A DNA stretch of 64,000 bases from Blastocystis sp. Blastoise (taxonomy: Eukaryota; Sar; Bigyra; Opalinata; Blastocystidae): contig JBBPEB010000007.1 in NCBI GenBank assembly GCA_039096225.1, positions 682,001-746,000 of the forward strand, written 5' to 3'. The notes under the pieces were generated by a model, which made no database searches, was not told where the DNA came from, and saw only the letters and a program-made list of their open reading frames with translations. Positions within the stretch are counted from its first letter, which is position 1; each line of letters starts with the position of its first letter. Both the position numbers and the translations under genes were made by a program. Positions 19,452 to 32,584 of the stretch are shown one piece after another.

Positions 19452-20079
19452 TTAAAATTCAATGTAAGATATAACAATTGAGAGATAATAATTATCTAAA
19501 CTCAAGCGTAGGCTGGCGTAGCCAGTCGTGAAACGCTTGTAATCATTTAATTTACTGATTTCACTAAATACTGATAGATATTCTTTAATTATTTGAAAAA
19601 TTAATATGAACAATTGACTTCCTTCATCGACAACTAAACATTCATTTTCTTTCTTAAAGATAATTCTTGCTTGTATTAATTCTTCATTATTTAAAACGTA
19701 TGGAATAAACCTTAAACGTGACTATAATATTAAAAGTGTATCATAATGGTATAAATTATTATAATTACTTTTACGACCTTTGTTGATGACATAATTGATG
19801 TTACTTTAATACCTTTTTTTAGAGCCTCTCGTCGAAAAAAAATTTCCATATCATAGTCCAGTTTCTTATATTGTTCTATAATTATTATTAATTATGAGAA
19901 ATATATATATATATACTACTTTGTGTTGTATCAAGAAGTGACAAATAGAATTCACGAAATTGATTCAGAAATTCTACTTTGAATTTTTTTATTCTAATGA
20001 TTTCATCGGTAGATAACAATTCAACCTCAATTTTTCTATTTATTATAACAAAATAATATTTATAATACTTTCTAGGCAT
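19452..20079 (-). CDS. Hypothetical 179-aa protein, three exons
   Basis: Exons 19917-20079, 19769-19875 and 19452-19721 join in phase across a 41-nt GTATAT...TATAG intron and a 47-nt GTAATT...TATAG intron, giving a 179-residue protein that begins MPRKYYKYYFVIIN and ends VISYIEF. Content is mixed charged and hydrophobic with no signal peptide and no clear membrane span. I do not recognise the family. Exon 3 holds an unusually GC-rich self-complementary stretch (19502-19541) that encodes TTGYASLRL. The gene lies inside the 18.6 kb block that splits the surface-protein gene and is transcribed in the same direction as that gene. The clean exon structure argues for a functional gene; a coincidence of open frames is possible. 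Confidence 0.6.
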
Positions 20080-21500
20080 TTTTAAATGAAAATAAAAAAT
20101 ATATGATTTTATGGTTTTCTTTTATTCATTCTCTGTAAATTCTATAAAAAGTAAAAAATATTTCTTTGTGTTTACATATAAATAAAAAAAACAAATACAA
20201 TAATATTAATCATAAAAATGTTATCAGCTAGTTATGTTAAGAAAACATATTTATATATCAAATTTAGTGATTGATACAATTTATAAGAAATCTGTTTTTC
20301 TTTAGCTAACAATCAACTAAAAACAAAAACCAGAATGAACTAGAATACCTTATATTATATATATATATATTTAAGAAGATTATAATGTAAATATATTGAT
20401 CAATTTAGTAAAACAAAAGAATATTTAAAATATAATATAAAGTTTGCATCAAGTATTGTTAATCTATATATATAATAAATAATTTATATAATATATTCAT
20501 TATATATGTATATATATATATACACTCTTAGAATAATTATTGTATCTGCCAAATATAAATAAGACTAGTTAATATAATCTAAAACCATTAATTAGAAGTT
20601 GCTATCTATTTCTAAAAGTATTTCGAATAAATGAAATGATAGGAGAATATATAAAGAAAAGAAGAGTGCCGATTATATAGAAAATAGGTCAGGACTATTC
20701 TTATAGAAGAAACCACTTATATAGAAAAGAGTACTTTAATATCTCATATAGTTTATATAGATAAACAAAGAAATAATATCTTCACTTTAGCAATTATTAA
20801 TAATCGATTAAGTAAATAAACAAATCATAATCATTTGTACTTATTCTTCCTTTTAAAAGCAATAAAGTAATTCTATTTAAATCATTCAAAATATGAGCAT
20901 ATTTCTATCAAAAATGCATAACTATATGAAATACCTAAATATGTATTAATTAACATGTTAATAAAAGTAATAATTGACAATAATACAGTTGACTTTATTA
21001 AGATTGACATTCACATAATTTTAATAAAATTTAATTCAACTGGGCACTCCAATTTTGTCTCCAATTGCAACATATTTCAAATATATTATACATAAATAGA
21101 TGTGATCTCTATTTCTAAATAGCAAACCATAATATTAAATAGTATTTACAAAATAGAAAGAATCTTCAATTATTTTTCTATTCATGGTTATCCATATTTT
21201 TTTACAAGAATATATACATTTTCCATGAATCTGATGTTTTCATTTAAAACTTGAAGTAATTTCATATTATATTGAAATAACAACATAAAGTGAAGAATTC
21301 ATTGTATTTCCAGGTGCTATTTGAAATTACAAAGGTATCTAATAAAATAATTATTTTTTTGTAAAATTGATTATACAAAATCATATATCATATTGATTAT
21401 TTCTATTCACTTTCAATAATATTATTAAGAATAAATATACCTATTCCAATCTGTATTTTACATGATATATATAGAATGACACACCGATTATATTCAAATA
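20080..21500. other. Intergenic, no gene seen
   Basis: AT-rich spacer between the 179-aa gene and the transposase gene. The two genes are divergent, so both promoters should lie here. Short TA runs near 20360 and 20510; no ORF or RNA recognised. Confidence 0.5.
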
Positions 21501-21706
21501 ATGGCTTCCCGAATAAAAGAAAAAAATAAAGAAACAAAACATCATGAAGAAAGAAATATAGAAGTCAATGATAATTCAGTGGACATATCACACGATGATG
21601 TAATAGAACCTATAGTTTCAAATGAAGGATCTAATATAACTGGAAATGATCCTTTAATCTCAAAAATCATTAATATGATTTTGAAAGATAACGTATTTTT
21701 ATTATA

Positions 21707-21753
<47 letters not shown>

Positions 21754-22968
21754 TACATATATATATATATAGATATATATATATAGATACATATATATAT
21801 ATATAGATATATATATATAGATACATATATATAGATACATATATATAGATATCAAATGAGAATCATGGTTCTAATGGAGTAAATGAGAAGATAGAGAAGA
21901 TTATATTTGAATTTTGGATTTCATTAAGAATTAGTATGGAAAAAATTAAGAATATATATAAATTTGTAAATGATATAATTGAAATAATAAATCCATCAAT
22001 AAATAAATTTGATATTCCTCTTTATGGTCAACAGGTAGTACAAAAATTAATAAGATTAGTACCTAATAAAGTTTCTACTCTTAACATATATGTATCAGAT
22101 TGTTGTAATACTATTCTTGGATATAATAAAGGTAAAGAATCAATAGAGATAGAAAAAAGGACTTGTTCAAATAGTATTTGTGAGGTGAAATCAAGTATGA
22201 CAATAATATTATATTTTTAATATATAAGATATGCATTATTGTTTATTTAGGTAGAAGAATAACAATTGTACCTATAATACCAAGGATAAGACAAATGCTA
22301 AAATCAAAAACAATGATCCAAGATATTTCTTTTTATAAAAAAGAAGATATATTATCAATAATTAATTCAGATCAAAATAGTATTCCAGATGATATTCCTC
22401 TTTTTTTAAGAAGTATTACATATAAGAAGTATATTGAAAGATTACTAGAAAATGGCGATATTCTCTTAGCCTTTAGTTTTACTTGTGATGGGATATCAGT
22501 ATTTTCGCATTCTTCTTCAGATTATAATAGATCCTCCTTTCCTCTATTAATAAAGCTATTAAACTATAATATTAAAAGAAATTATGATAAGAGATCTTTT
22601 TGGACTTATGCAATTACTTCAGAGTATCATAGTTGGCCTATAATGTCAATAATAGTTGAAGAGTTTAAACAACTTTCAAAGGGGATAGAAATGGATATAA
22701 TGATAAACAACACTATACAAAAAAGAAAGGTTGTTGGAATATTATTAAATGTATATGGAGACTATGCCGCTATGACGGCAATTGGTTGTTTCAGTGGACC
22801 ATCTTCTATTTTCCCATGTAGATGTTGCGAATTAGAAATAGGAAGAACAGACGAACATTTTCATGAAGGAATTAAATGCTCATTTGGAAGTGTATCTAAT
22901 CTTATTGACAAAAGTAATGATAATAATCAAATTAATGAAATAAAATTTCCAATAATTATCAAGAATCC

Positions 22969-23014
<46 letters not shown>

Positions 23015-25237
23015 TAATTATATTAGTATATTTTTTATAAATATATATTATTATGTTTATATTATATTACTTTTATCATTATTTCAATATTCCATTGATT
23101 ATCCATAATAGTATATATATTATTCTTTATTCTTCTTTATACTGATATTATTATTAGTACTACTATTATCCTTAGTATCTGTATTAATATCATATGTAGT
23201 TCAATATCTTATAGTTATTACTATTCATATAATTTTTCTTATATCGCCTCTATATTTTAAATAGTTGGTATAGTATACCATTATTGATATTATAATTATT
23301 TAAATTCATATTTACTTAATATTCATGATCCATAATAAAAACATTTTTATATATATTTCTAGTATTAGTTTCTTCTATATTTATATCTATTTTTGTTTCA
23401 TTTATATACATTTTTATATAATAGTAAATGTTACTATATATACATATTATATAGAAGATACATCTTGTCTTCTACCAAGAATAATTAAATCAATACCACT
23501 GGAATATATATATAATGATGCGTTTGAAATGAAGCAATATAATCAAAGGACAATGGATACTATAAGAACTCAAAGAAGTCTATGTGAAGAGAACGAATCA
23601 TATATGGGTGTCAAAAAGAAATGTTGCCCATTTGAAAGTATTCCCTTATTTGATATTTCAGCTAGTTTCAGCATTGATACAATGCACCTATTTAATAATA
23701 TTGTAACTCTATTTCTATCCTTATTATTTGGTTTTAACACTGAGCATTACTCTTCACTAGTTTCAAAAGATAGTAATACTGAAGGAGTTGAAGTAGTTAA
23801 TAAATATTGTTTGTCTAAAGAAAACATGAATATTTTGAATACAAGAATAATCAATCTTAATACTTTATATAATAAATATGAATATGAGTTTAGATTAATC
23901 ATGAATAAAAAGAAAATATCATGTGTTTCTTCGCATACAAGAATATTCTTCTTTTCAGTTATATTACCTCTTATTACTCATGATTTCAATATAGAAGATT
24001 CTTCAATTATTCTCCTTATCGATCCTTTAGCTACAATAATTAGAGAAGTTGAATATGATAAATTATTTATGTTAAATAACAATATAGAAATACTACGAAA
24101 ACAATGTTATCTTTTTAATTTCTTATGTGAAGTTTTATTGCCTCGAGAGATTATCAATTCACAAATACATCTACTTCTTCATTTAGCTGATTCTATACAA
24201 TCAGTAGGGTCATATTTATATGGCTGTACATATGAATCAGAACGTTTTTACTCCAAAATAAAGCGGATAACATTTGGAAGAAGATGTTTTAATGAATCAA
24301 GTATAAAAAAACTTATACAAGAAGAAGCTTGTTTTATTAATGATTTTTCTAATATAAATAATAGAAATGTTTCTCCACCTATGTTAGCTGATTTAGAGAA
24401 TAATGTTGAAACCAATATCATTCATGATAATGAATATCAATCCCATAAACAATTTAAAACAATTAGATATGCTGAGAATAACTTTATTCATTCTGTAAAG
24501 GGTTTAAGAGAGTCAGAGGAGAAAGATCTTAATGAACAAGAAATATATTATCTTATAAAAGAATTGATTTTACTTAATGATACTACCATAAATCAACTAT
24601 TATTTAAAGATATTAATATGGATTTGCTCACAAATAATATAAATTTACTAGATCATAATTCATCTTATAATAAACTAAAAGAAAACTTGAAATTATTATC
24701 CATTTTTTATTATTCCGAAATTCTTATCAATGAATCATTAGTGTTTACAAGTACAGAGGAAGACGAAGGAATAGAGTCACTAGATAACTCCTATATTGCA
24801 TATAATGCAACAGATATATCAAATGTGAATACAATTCATCTAATAAAGTCATTATATTATATTCAAATAAATGATATAGTATTTATAAGAAAACATGAAT
24901 ACCCTGTTTCACAACCATCAGTTAGCAGATTATATTATATAATAAATAATTCAAATGATTCTGTTCCAATAGAATCTAAATATGGATGTCCATTCTTAAT
25001 AATCAATAAGATTATTCCTGATAATATTATTATTTCAGATATACATATAAAAAGGAAGGGTGAAGATGAGGATGAAGAATATAATCAAGTATATAATTAT
25101 TATATATATTTTTCTATATTAAATTATTATAGGAAGATATACATTCTAAGAATTCAAATAGAAGAGCATACAATTCAAGCGATATTCAAACTAATACTGT
25201 TTTTACTACACGATACTTAAAATCTTTATGGTCTTAA
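21501..25237 (+). CDS. tnp2-like DDE transposase, 998 aa, apparently intact
   Basis: Five exons in phase: 21501-21692, 21849-22194, 22251-22970, 23455-25088 and 25133-25237, with GT-AG introns like those of host genes. Seen in order: a Cys-rich patch ([10 protein letters not shown]...[10 protein letters not shown]), probably a degenerate zinc ribbon; the turn before the catalytic core ([17 protein letters not shown]); FTCDGISVF, aligning with the first catalytic Asp region of tnp2/CACTA-type transposases; [12 protein letters not shown]...FPCRCCE; the family signature [12 protein letters not shown]; and a DUF4218-like part, [10 protein letters not shown]...[12 protein letters not shown]. The family cuts and pastes DNA. 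The ORF has no frameshift or premature stop. It may be an active element, or a domesticated gene because it carries introns and no nearby terminal repeats were found. It lies in the 18.6 kb block, opposite in strand to the split gene. Confidence 0.82.
21711..21848. repeat. TA microsatellite with GATACA interruptions in transposase intron 1
   Basis: A TA run followed by repeats of (TA)nGATACATA make up most of the first intron. Several ATAG acceptor-like sites occur in a row; the one at 21847-21848 keeps the reading frame. Confidence 0.85.
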
Positions 25238-25360
25238 AAATACATTTTCCCATATATAATAATTATTTTATTTATTTAATTTTATTTATTAATTTATATT
25301 AAAAATGATGGATTTCATTTAATTCTTATTAATTCTTATTTTGTTTCATTCGTATTTAAT

Positions 25361-25495
25361 ATATTAAGATACAATGGTATACATATATATTTATTTATCT
25401 TATTTATTTTTTATATATATTATTTAGTATATTAAGATATAACGGTATACATATATATTTATTTATCTTATTTATTTTTATATATATTATCATCT
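25361..25495. repeat. Tandem duplication, 68-bp period
   Basis: ATATTAAGATA..GGTATACATATATATTTATTT occurs at 25361 and again at 25429 with only a few differences. It lies about 125 bases past the transposase stop. Confidence 0.8.
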
Positions 25496-27243
25496 TTCAT
25501 ATATTTCCATATTGTTTATATAAATAACATCCTAAAAGATTTGATACAAAGATCATGGTTTATCATTAGGAGATAATATTCATAATAATCTTTTAATTAT
25601 ATTTTAAAATATGTATGATGTTAAAGTTATATATAAATGACATTTTAAGACACTTTGAAATACAATATTCTTCATAATATATTATTTTTAATTAGATAAT
25701 TGGTATCCATTTTATTTAATTCAACTATTCTAATTAGTTTGATAGTTATAATATCAAACTATTCAATAACATGCAATAATCATAGTAATATGAATCAATG
25801 AAGATTTATGTAAAGATAAACATTGATATTTCTCATTTTAATAAAATATACTCTAGATATTTTTATTTAAAGATATTTGCAAAAAATCTTTATCTTTAAG
25901 GCTTAAAAGAAATAATTCATATTGATTCGAATAAGGTTTCAACGAAAAATTGAATTAAAATAAAAGCATAATATATATAACTAATAATAGGAAAAAGATA
26001 TACATTTCTTTTTTTATCTATAAATAAGATCATAACAGAACATAATAAATATGGAGAATGTATAATTAATGATCAAATTGTTTTTATAAGTAATCATAAC
26101 TGTAAAAATAAAGAGTCACAGTAGTATAATAGAAAGTATAGTATAATTAAATTCTATTAATTTTAATCATAAATAATTAATGTTATTCTTTACAAAAGAA
26201 AAATTAATCAGAATAGTATTAAATAATAAAGAAATTACGTATGAAGTAGAACATTAATGGCTGATGATATGATAAACCAAATAATAATACGAAATATCTG
26301 TATTAAGTATAAGTATCATTAGTCAATTTAATAATATGACATAAGAATTCTGATTCTTTATTGAATACTAAAAAGAAATTTAAATAATTAAAACAAAAAT
26401 TAATGTTATATAAAACCATTAAAAAGAAGAAGAACTAAATAGAAAGAATATCCATTTCTGATTACTAACTACATAATTAGAAACTTGATGATTCAATTAT
26501 AAATAGAAGATTGAGATTTAAATTCAAGGTCAAATCAAGGAAAAGAAATATATTAGTTATAAATAATCAAGAAGTGTTTCAATAATGCAAATTATTTTCT
26601 TTCAAATAAATTAATTTATATTCAGAATAAAGTGCACCTAGTAATACCAGTTATGATAAATAATACTAAGAAATATAATGATAGGTTAAATAATTATTTT
26701 CACTTCGCTAAATTGATAACAGTATCAAAAATAGATTCTTATATAATAGAATTCGAGAAGAGATTACATAATATATTCTGATAAATACTAATAATATATG
26801 ATATATATTTCGAATTATGAAACAATTTTATTATAATTAAAATAAAGTAATGTGTTCAAAATGAAAAATATTAAGTAAGTTGAAAATGATATCTTCTACA
26901 CACTATTTGTTATTACAAAATATAATTTCTAATTTCCATATTCAATGTGTGAGAATCATATCGTTTTAAACAGTATCTTTAATAACAATTATTATTATTA
27001 TTATTATCTATTCATTTTAATCAGATAATGATATAGTTTAACATTTTCTATATATAAAAAAATGATTAATTTTATTGATAAGATTAATGACTGTTTTCTT
27101 ATAATATAATTCATTTGAAATTAAGAATACAAACATAAAGAAATAGAACATATGCCATTTTTGATTTATATATTCAAAAAGAAAGAAATTATAATCATAG
27201 TTAAATGTATGCAATAATCCTCACTATAGTAATTAATAGAATC

Positions 27244-27283
<40 letters not shown>

Positions 27284-27588
27284 TATTTAAAGATATGAAA
27301 CTAATTAGAAAACAAAGAAACTTTATAATAATGATTCCATGAAAGAGATTATATAAAACTTCAAACATAAAGGAAGTATCTTCTTTTATAAATGATTGTG
27401 CCGAAAAATGCTTTATATTCTCCTTGAACATATTTAGTTTTCAATTTTATATTCAATTAAAAATAATTAAATAATTCTTATTAAAAACTCTTACATTTAT
27501 CAAATTCAAAGTAGAATATTTCTTATACGTTAACTACTTTCCGAAAAAAAAGTAATCAATAAAACTTAATAATATCATGATCAACAAG

Positions 27589-27630
<42 letters not shown>

Positions 27631-28029
27631 ATCAAAGTCTTATTTAACAACAAGAATAGAAGAAGATAATAAAAGAGACTTATTATAAGGAGTTTTAAGC
27701 AGAAAAAGGAATTACTTAAGAAGATAATAATTAGCATTTGGAAATAAAAGTAATCGAATGAAAATAAATTGTAGTAAAATGGAATTAAGTTGCTTAACAA
27801 TATATTAATAGCATGAGATTTATCATTTTAATACAACATAATATAATTATTAATATAATTATTAGGTGATACGTATGTAATATAATATAAGTGTTTCTCG
27901 AATTTCTAAAAATAGAATCATTATTTACATATAGTATTAAAATTATATGATAATTTCATTAATCAATGAAATCAATATATGGTGATGTACAAATTAAAGT
28001 ATAAATAATTACATAATAGTAAGAGTATT

Positions 28030-29360
28030 AAGAAAACTATAAACAGTATAATCATAGTAATCAATGGAAACATGTAGTATGAATATGAATAAAATGAGGA
28101 TAACTATCATTATTACTAGTAGTATTATTGGTAGAAAATGTATAATTACATGAATAAGAAGAAATATGTATAATTTTGTTAGGTTACATTAATTAAAAAT
28201 ATAAGGATGTGTTTTTAATAATCTATATATATATTAACTTTTAAATAATATGGAATACTCCATTTTGTAGTAACATTTGTAATTCGAATATATGTTACAT
28301 TGACTCAGATGTAAGGGAAATATAAATAATAAAAAGTTTAGGTAAGGAAGAAATAATATTGATGAAACATAATAATATGATAATTAATAAAATTAATAGA
28401 ATTTTGATATCATTATTTTTATGTGAATCGTTATTAGTTGATTCAATACTCTCAGGGGATAAACAATAGTTAGATAATAGAAATATGAAGATTCATGTAA
28501 TCAAGATTCACCACAACAGTAGAATAAAAACTAGGATACTTATATGGTTATAATAATGACATAAAGTAATAATAATGGAAAATAATAATAATATGAAATG
28601 TTTATAATATCCTGGAGTGATCATGACCAATATCATTAAAAAAATATGAACATAGACATAATAAGTATACATTAATATGAGTAATTGTAACATTCTATAA
28701 TATAGAAGGAGTATGAATATCAGTAGTACTATTAAAACAAGAAAATACTCAGTTTTGAGCCATTATTTGTATGTAACATAATTTGATAAAAGTATAATAG
28801 TATCAGGAATATGAGTAGTAGTCACAGGAGGAATAAAGATAGTATATATATATAATATTTGCATTATAGCTATTATCATTTCTATTTCATAATTAATATA
28901 ATAGGAATAGTAAGAGTATTATAATGAAATTTTAGTTCATAACATTTAATTCTAAATACAGGAATAGAGCAAAAGTAATTTTTGAATAAATATCATTAAT
29001 AGCAATATTATTATTATATAACTCAATATTTGGAAGATAAGTAGCTTTAAAGCACTCCTATTAATAAATGAATAATATGAGCCTAGTATTTTTTTTACAT
29101 AAAAATTAGTATAATAGAATTATTAATAAGTTCGATAATATCTATTTCATTATATATAAAATATAAATAAGTATATGTAGATCTTTATGATAATGTTCAG
29201 TAGGATTCATTATAATAACGGAAAGACTAATAGCATAAGAAGTATTATAACAATAAAATGGATATATTTTGAATCTAGGATAGACATCTTGAATATTATT
29301 GAGATATTTAAGAAAATAAAAATAGTAGCAAAAATATATTTACATTATAATAGACTAATT
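28030..29360 (-). pseudogene. Decayed coding region, unknown family
   Basis: The minus strand gives coding-like blocks separated by stops: YLNNIQDVYPRFKIYPFYCY and VIIMNPTEHYHKDLHIL near 29300-29160, CFKATYLPNIELYNNN near 29050, IPPVTTTHIPDTIILL near 28830, and STNNTTSNNDSYPHF near 28130. The mix of amino acids is unlike translated spacer, but no family is recognised and the frame breaks repeatedly. Best read as a gene or element relic; it could also be AT-rich sequence with chance open frames. Confidence 0.25.
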
Positions 29361-30095
29361 CTGTAAATCAAATATTAATTATGAATAAATATTTATATAA
29401 AGACTGAAATGAAAATATGTGTTTTCTAACGTATAAATAGAAAAAGAATAAGAGACATAAATGCTGATTTTAAATTCTTAGAAATAATATTTCTTTTTTC
29501 AGAAAGATAAATGTATAGTAACAAGTAAATAGTTTAGAAGGTAGAATTGAGTTATCAATGTAGAAAGGCTACTCTTACTAAATAGAATCAGTATATATAT
29601 TTATAGAAGCACTTAAATGAGTATATAAAAATTAAAGGATTATGAGTAGATGAAGAAAAAATTCAAAATATATATTGATAATTCTAAACAAAGGAAGAGT
29701 ATAATTGAATTTTATAGTAATTCAATTCTTTTATTTATTTAAAAAGAATATAAGAATATGAAGATAGATATATGAATAGAATATAGGAGACAAAAAAAAT
29801 GTCAGAAGAAGATAAATTAATTCCAAATATAGATTTGTCTAATGGAAAAAGAGGTAGTAGTAATACAGGAATAAAAGTAACCAAAATATATATAACAATG
29901 AACATGGTAATACATTAATTCAAATCTTAATATGTAATATATATTTATCCAATAAGTTCGTTGAAAAGAATTATATTACAATTAGAAGCTTCAAAGAAAT
30001 TAATTTAGCTTTCAAATAGTCTACATAAAATGTAGTGACATAAACATACAAAAATATATATTCTGATTAGTAATTCTAGTTTTATATGATATTTT

Positions 30096-31491
30096 CTAAT
30101 CAAGAAGTACAAGAAGAAATACTATAAAATATATCTCATAGTATATAAATGCTAAAATTTTCAACATTAAATAATTATCAAACAAACTATTATATGAATA
30201 ATTAGGTAATAAATATTTATATACCTTTTTTTAATCTCTAAAATAGAAATTTTGACATTATAAAGAATTATCTGTTCTCTATCTTTATATAAAATAATAA
30301 ATAAATAAATAAAAAAAATATATATATATATAACATAATAATAAGAATAAAATAAAATAAAAATATAAATAATCAAGTTCTTCTCTATAATAATAATAAT
30401 TATATATATATATATATACATATTTAAGAGGATGATGAACTTTTATACAAATAAATAATGTTTCATTCACTAATGATTCTTTTACAATTTTTCTTTCAAG
30501 AACACATTGCTTCTTAGCATATTCATGATTATTTGCAGTAATAATGTTCATAATAGCACAAACATAAGGTACCAATAATAAAAAGGTGCCTATATATATA
30601 TAGTCATTCTTATTCTTTTATTATTATTATAAAGAAAACAAATATGAATCAATAATAAATGGCTACTTATAAGTTGATAATATAGAATAATAAAACAAAA
30701 TCATTACATAAAATAGAATACAGAATTCAATATAATATAGTAAATATATAATAGAATAATAATATACAGTATCAGATATAATAATAGAAAGAACATTATA
30801 ACTATTATATAGTTAAATAATCGTAGGATAATTACAATTCAATTGTTGAGTTAATTCCCTTTCTTTACTCTTTAAATCATTATGTTGTATGTTCACTTCA
30901 ATCTTTTTCATAGCTTCTTCTAACCTCTTCTTATATAATTATGATTCACTGATTCTTATACATTTTTTATACATTCATTTAATGGCTAGAGATAATAATA
31001 ATTATTGTTATAAATAATAATAATAATATATAAACCTATATTTTTCTTTAAAAGAATATAACGATCAACTGGATTCATAAATGGAGGCAAAAAATTAATA
31101 CTCTAAATAATATATAAAATAAGAAGCATAAAATGAATAAGAATAAACAATAATAAAAATATTATTTATATACGAAAAGTGAAAAATGGAAAAGTACTAA
31201 TGCAAAAAATAAAAATATATATAATATATTTATATACCTTCAACAGTGCCTGAGTTGTTGTTTGAAAGAAGGTAGACAAGAGTAACCAAAAACCTAAATG
31301 AATTAAAAATGAATCTAAAAAAATACCTCATAAGAAATAAGTCAACATGTGTATATCACAAACCATCTTAAAAAAGAATACAAAGACTACCAGGTAGAAA
31401 GAGGGAATCCAGAATGCAAAATCTTAAAGAATTACGAAAAAATATATAAAATATTTTATAATTAAATACTGAAATAGCATGCCCTTATCAT
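30096..31491 (-). CDS. Multi-pass membrane protein, unknown family (structure uncertain)
   Basis: Start ATG at 31489-31491 (MIRACYF) joins over a roughly 46-nt intron to FAFWIPSFYLVVFVFFFK, then MVYSFLIHLGFWLLLSTFF, then QTTTQALLKSINFLPPFMN and PVDRYILLKKNI: two or three membrane spans, then a polar part. Further left, in-phase exons encode KRLEEAMKKIEVNIQHND (likely helix or coiled coil), TFLLLVPYVCAIMNIITA and KQCVLERKIVKESLVNE, and a last stretch ending FIYYEIYFIVFLLVLLD before TAG at 30096-30098. One junction near 31000 is off by one base: as spliced by GT-AG, the protein would end KKNIAIK. So either two genes, a non-canonical site or a frameshift. The 3' exons near 30300 are also not firmly joined. 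Inside the 18.6 kb block. Function not known. Confidence 0.45.
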
Positions 31492-32584
31492 AGAAACATA
31501 CATAAACCTTTTAATAAGTTCTAGTTCTAAATAGAGACGTCAAATAAATAATTAATGCGAATTCACGTTTAAATTCAAATTTATTAGTCAAAAAAGAAAA
31601 ATTACATAAAAATTCAGTTTTATTGTTCTTTTGTTTTTTTTAGATATTTTAATAGTATTATAACCTGTGACAAGTCACATACTACACTATTATTAAATAC
31701 TCTTGAATCCCACTAATCATAACTTATAAACAAACTACTCATTTTCTTTGACTCTCTGATCTGTTTTTTTAAACGTTTTAAAACTACTGTTTCTAACTTT
31801 AAATACCTGTTTATTACGGAATCATTTCAAAATACAACAAATAGAAGGACTTTTCTTTGATTCTGTGAAAAACTAGTTTTTTTATAACCTCTGATATGTT
31901 TTTTTGATGAGGAACTTTTAGTAATAATAAAATCAAAAGAAAAAACGTTTCTAAAACCTTCATGTCCTCTGATATATATTAAAATATAAATAGACTCAGT
32001 TTTGAACAAAAAAAATATTCCCGTAATTATTTTAAAAATTCAAAACTCTGGTCTAACTGCCCATGATACAAATAGGCTCGGTTCAATTTTTCAGTGTAAA
32101 AAAAATATAATTTTTTGACTTTTTGGCTGAATTTTGGTTTTGACCCATAGAGGTCTTTTTATTCATTTTTACGCATACTTGTGACTCTAAGAAGGTCTAA
32201 ACTTTAAACAGAGCAACAAAAGGTTTTAAAATATTGACCCCATTATTTGTCGAAATTGCGACTTAAAACAAAATAAAAACGTTTTGGATATTATGTGACC
32301 TTATAAAACAAGAAAATATTGTCAATTCTTTGATAACATATGCTAAACATGAATTTTAGAGTCTAATAAAAAGTCAACTGAAAAAAAGTGTCAAAATTTT
32401 GTCAAAATTCACGATTTTTGCCTAAGTCTCTAAAACTACTCTTTTTTTAGTGGCTGAACAAATTCTGAACTGAAACTAGCCAATAATATATTTTAAAAAA
32501 ATGAAACCAGAATAACAGTGTAATGATTACTTTTTTATTGGAGTAATTAAATAAAATAATTTTTAAATATTATCAATTACATAC
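31492..32584. other. Non-coding, diverged short repeats
   Basis: Right end of the 18.6 kb block, next to the orphan surface-protein exons. CTCTGAT(C/A)TGTTTTTTT boxes occur near 31757 and 31890, with a shorter CTCTGATATATATT relative near 31968. GACTCAGTTTTGAAC near 31994 resembles GGCTCGGTTCAATTT near 32075. No ORF or RNA recognised. Confidence 0.5.

Larger units (their letters stand above)
25238..30095. other. Long stretch without an intact gene
   Basis: Downstream of the transposase. Contains a 68-bp duplication, a TA-run pair at 27248-27280 and 27591-27625, and many short open stretches that look like decayed exons. On the plus strand, 26622-26782 reads 50 codons starting QNKVHLVIPVM, and ATG at 29799 opens MSEEDKLIPNIDLSNG, but neither extends cleanly. 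The minus-strand frames around 27201-27431 and 27591-27800 are low complexity. Confidence 0.45.

Noticed and set aside
19502-19541. GC-rich hairpin (CAAGCGT...ACGCTTG with inner CTGGC-GTA-GCCAG), possible structured RNA
   Set aside because: It lies in exon 3 of the 179-aa gene and reads cleanly as TTGYASLRL in frame, so coding explains it; chance pairing is enough.
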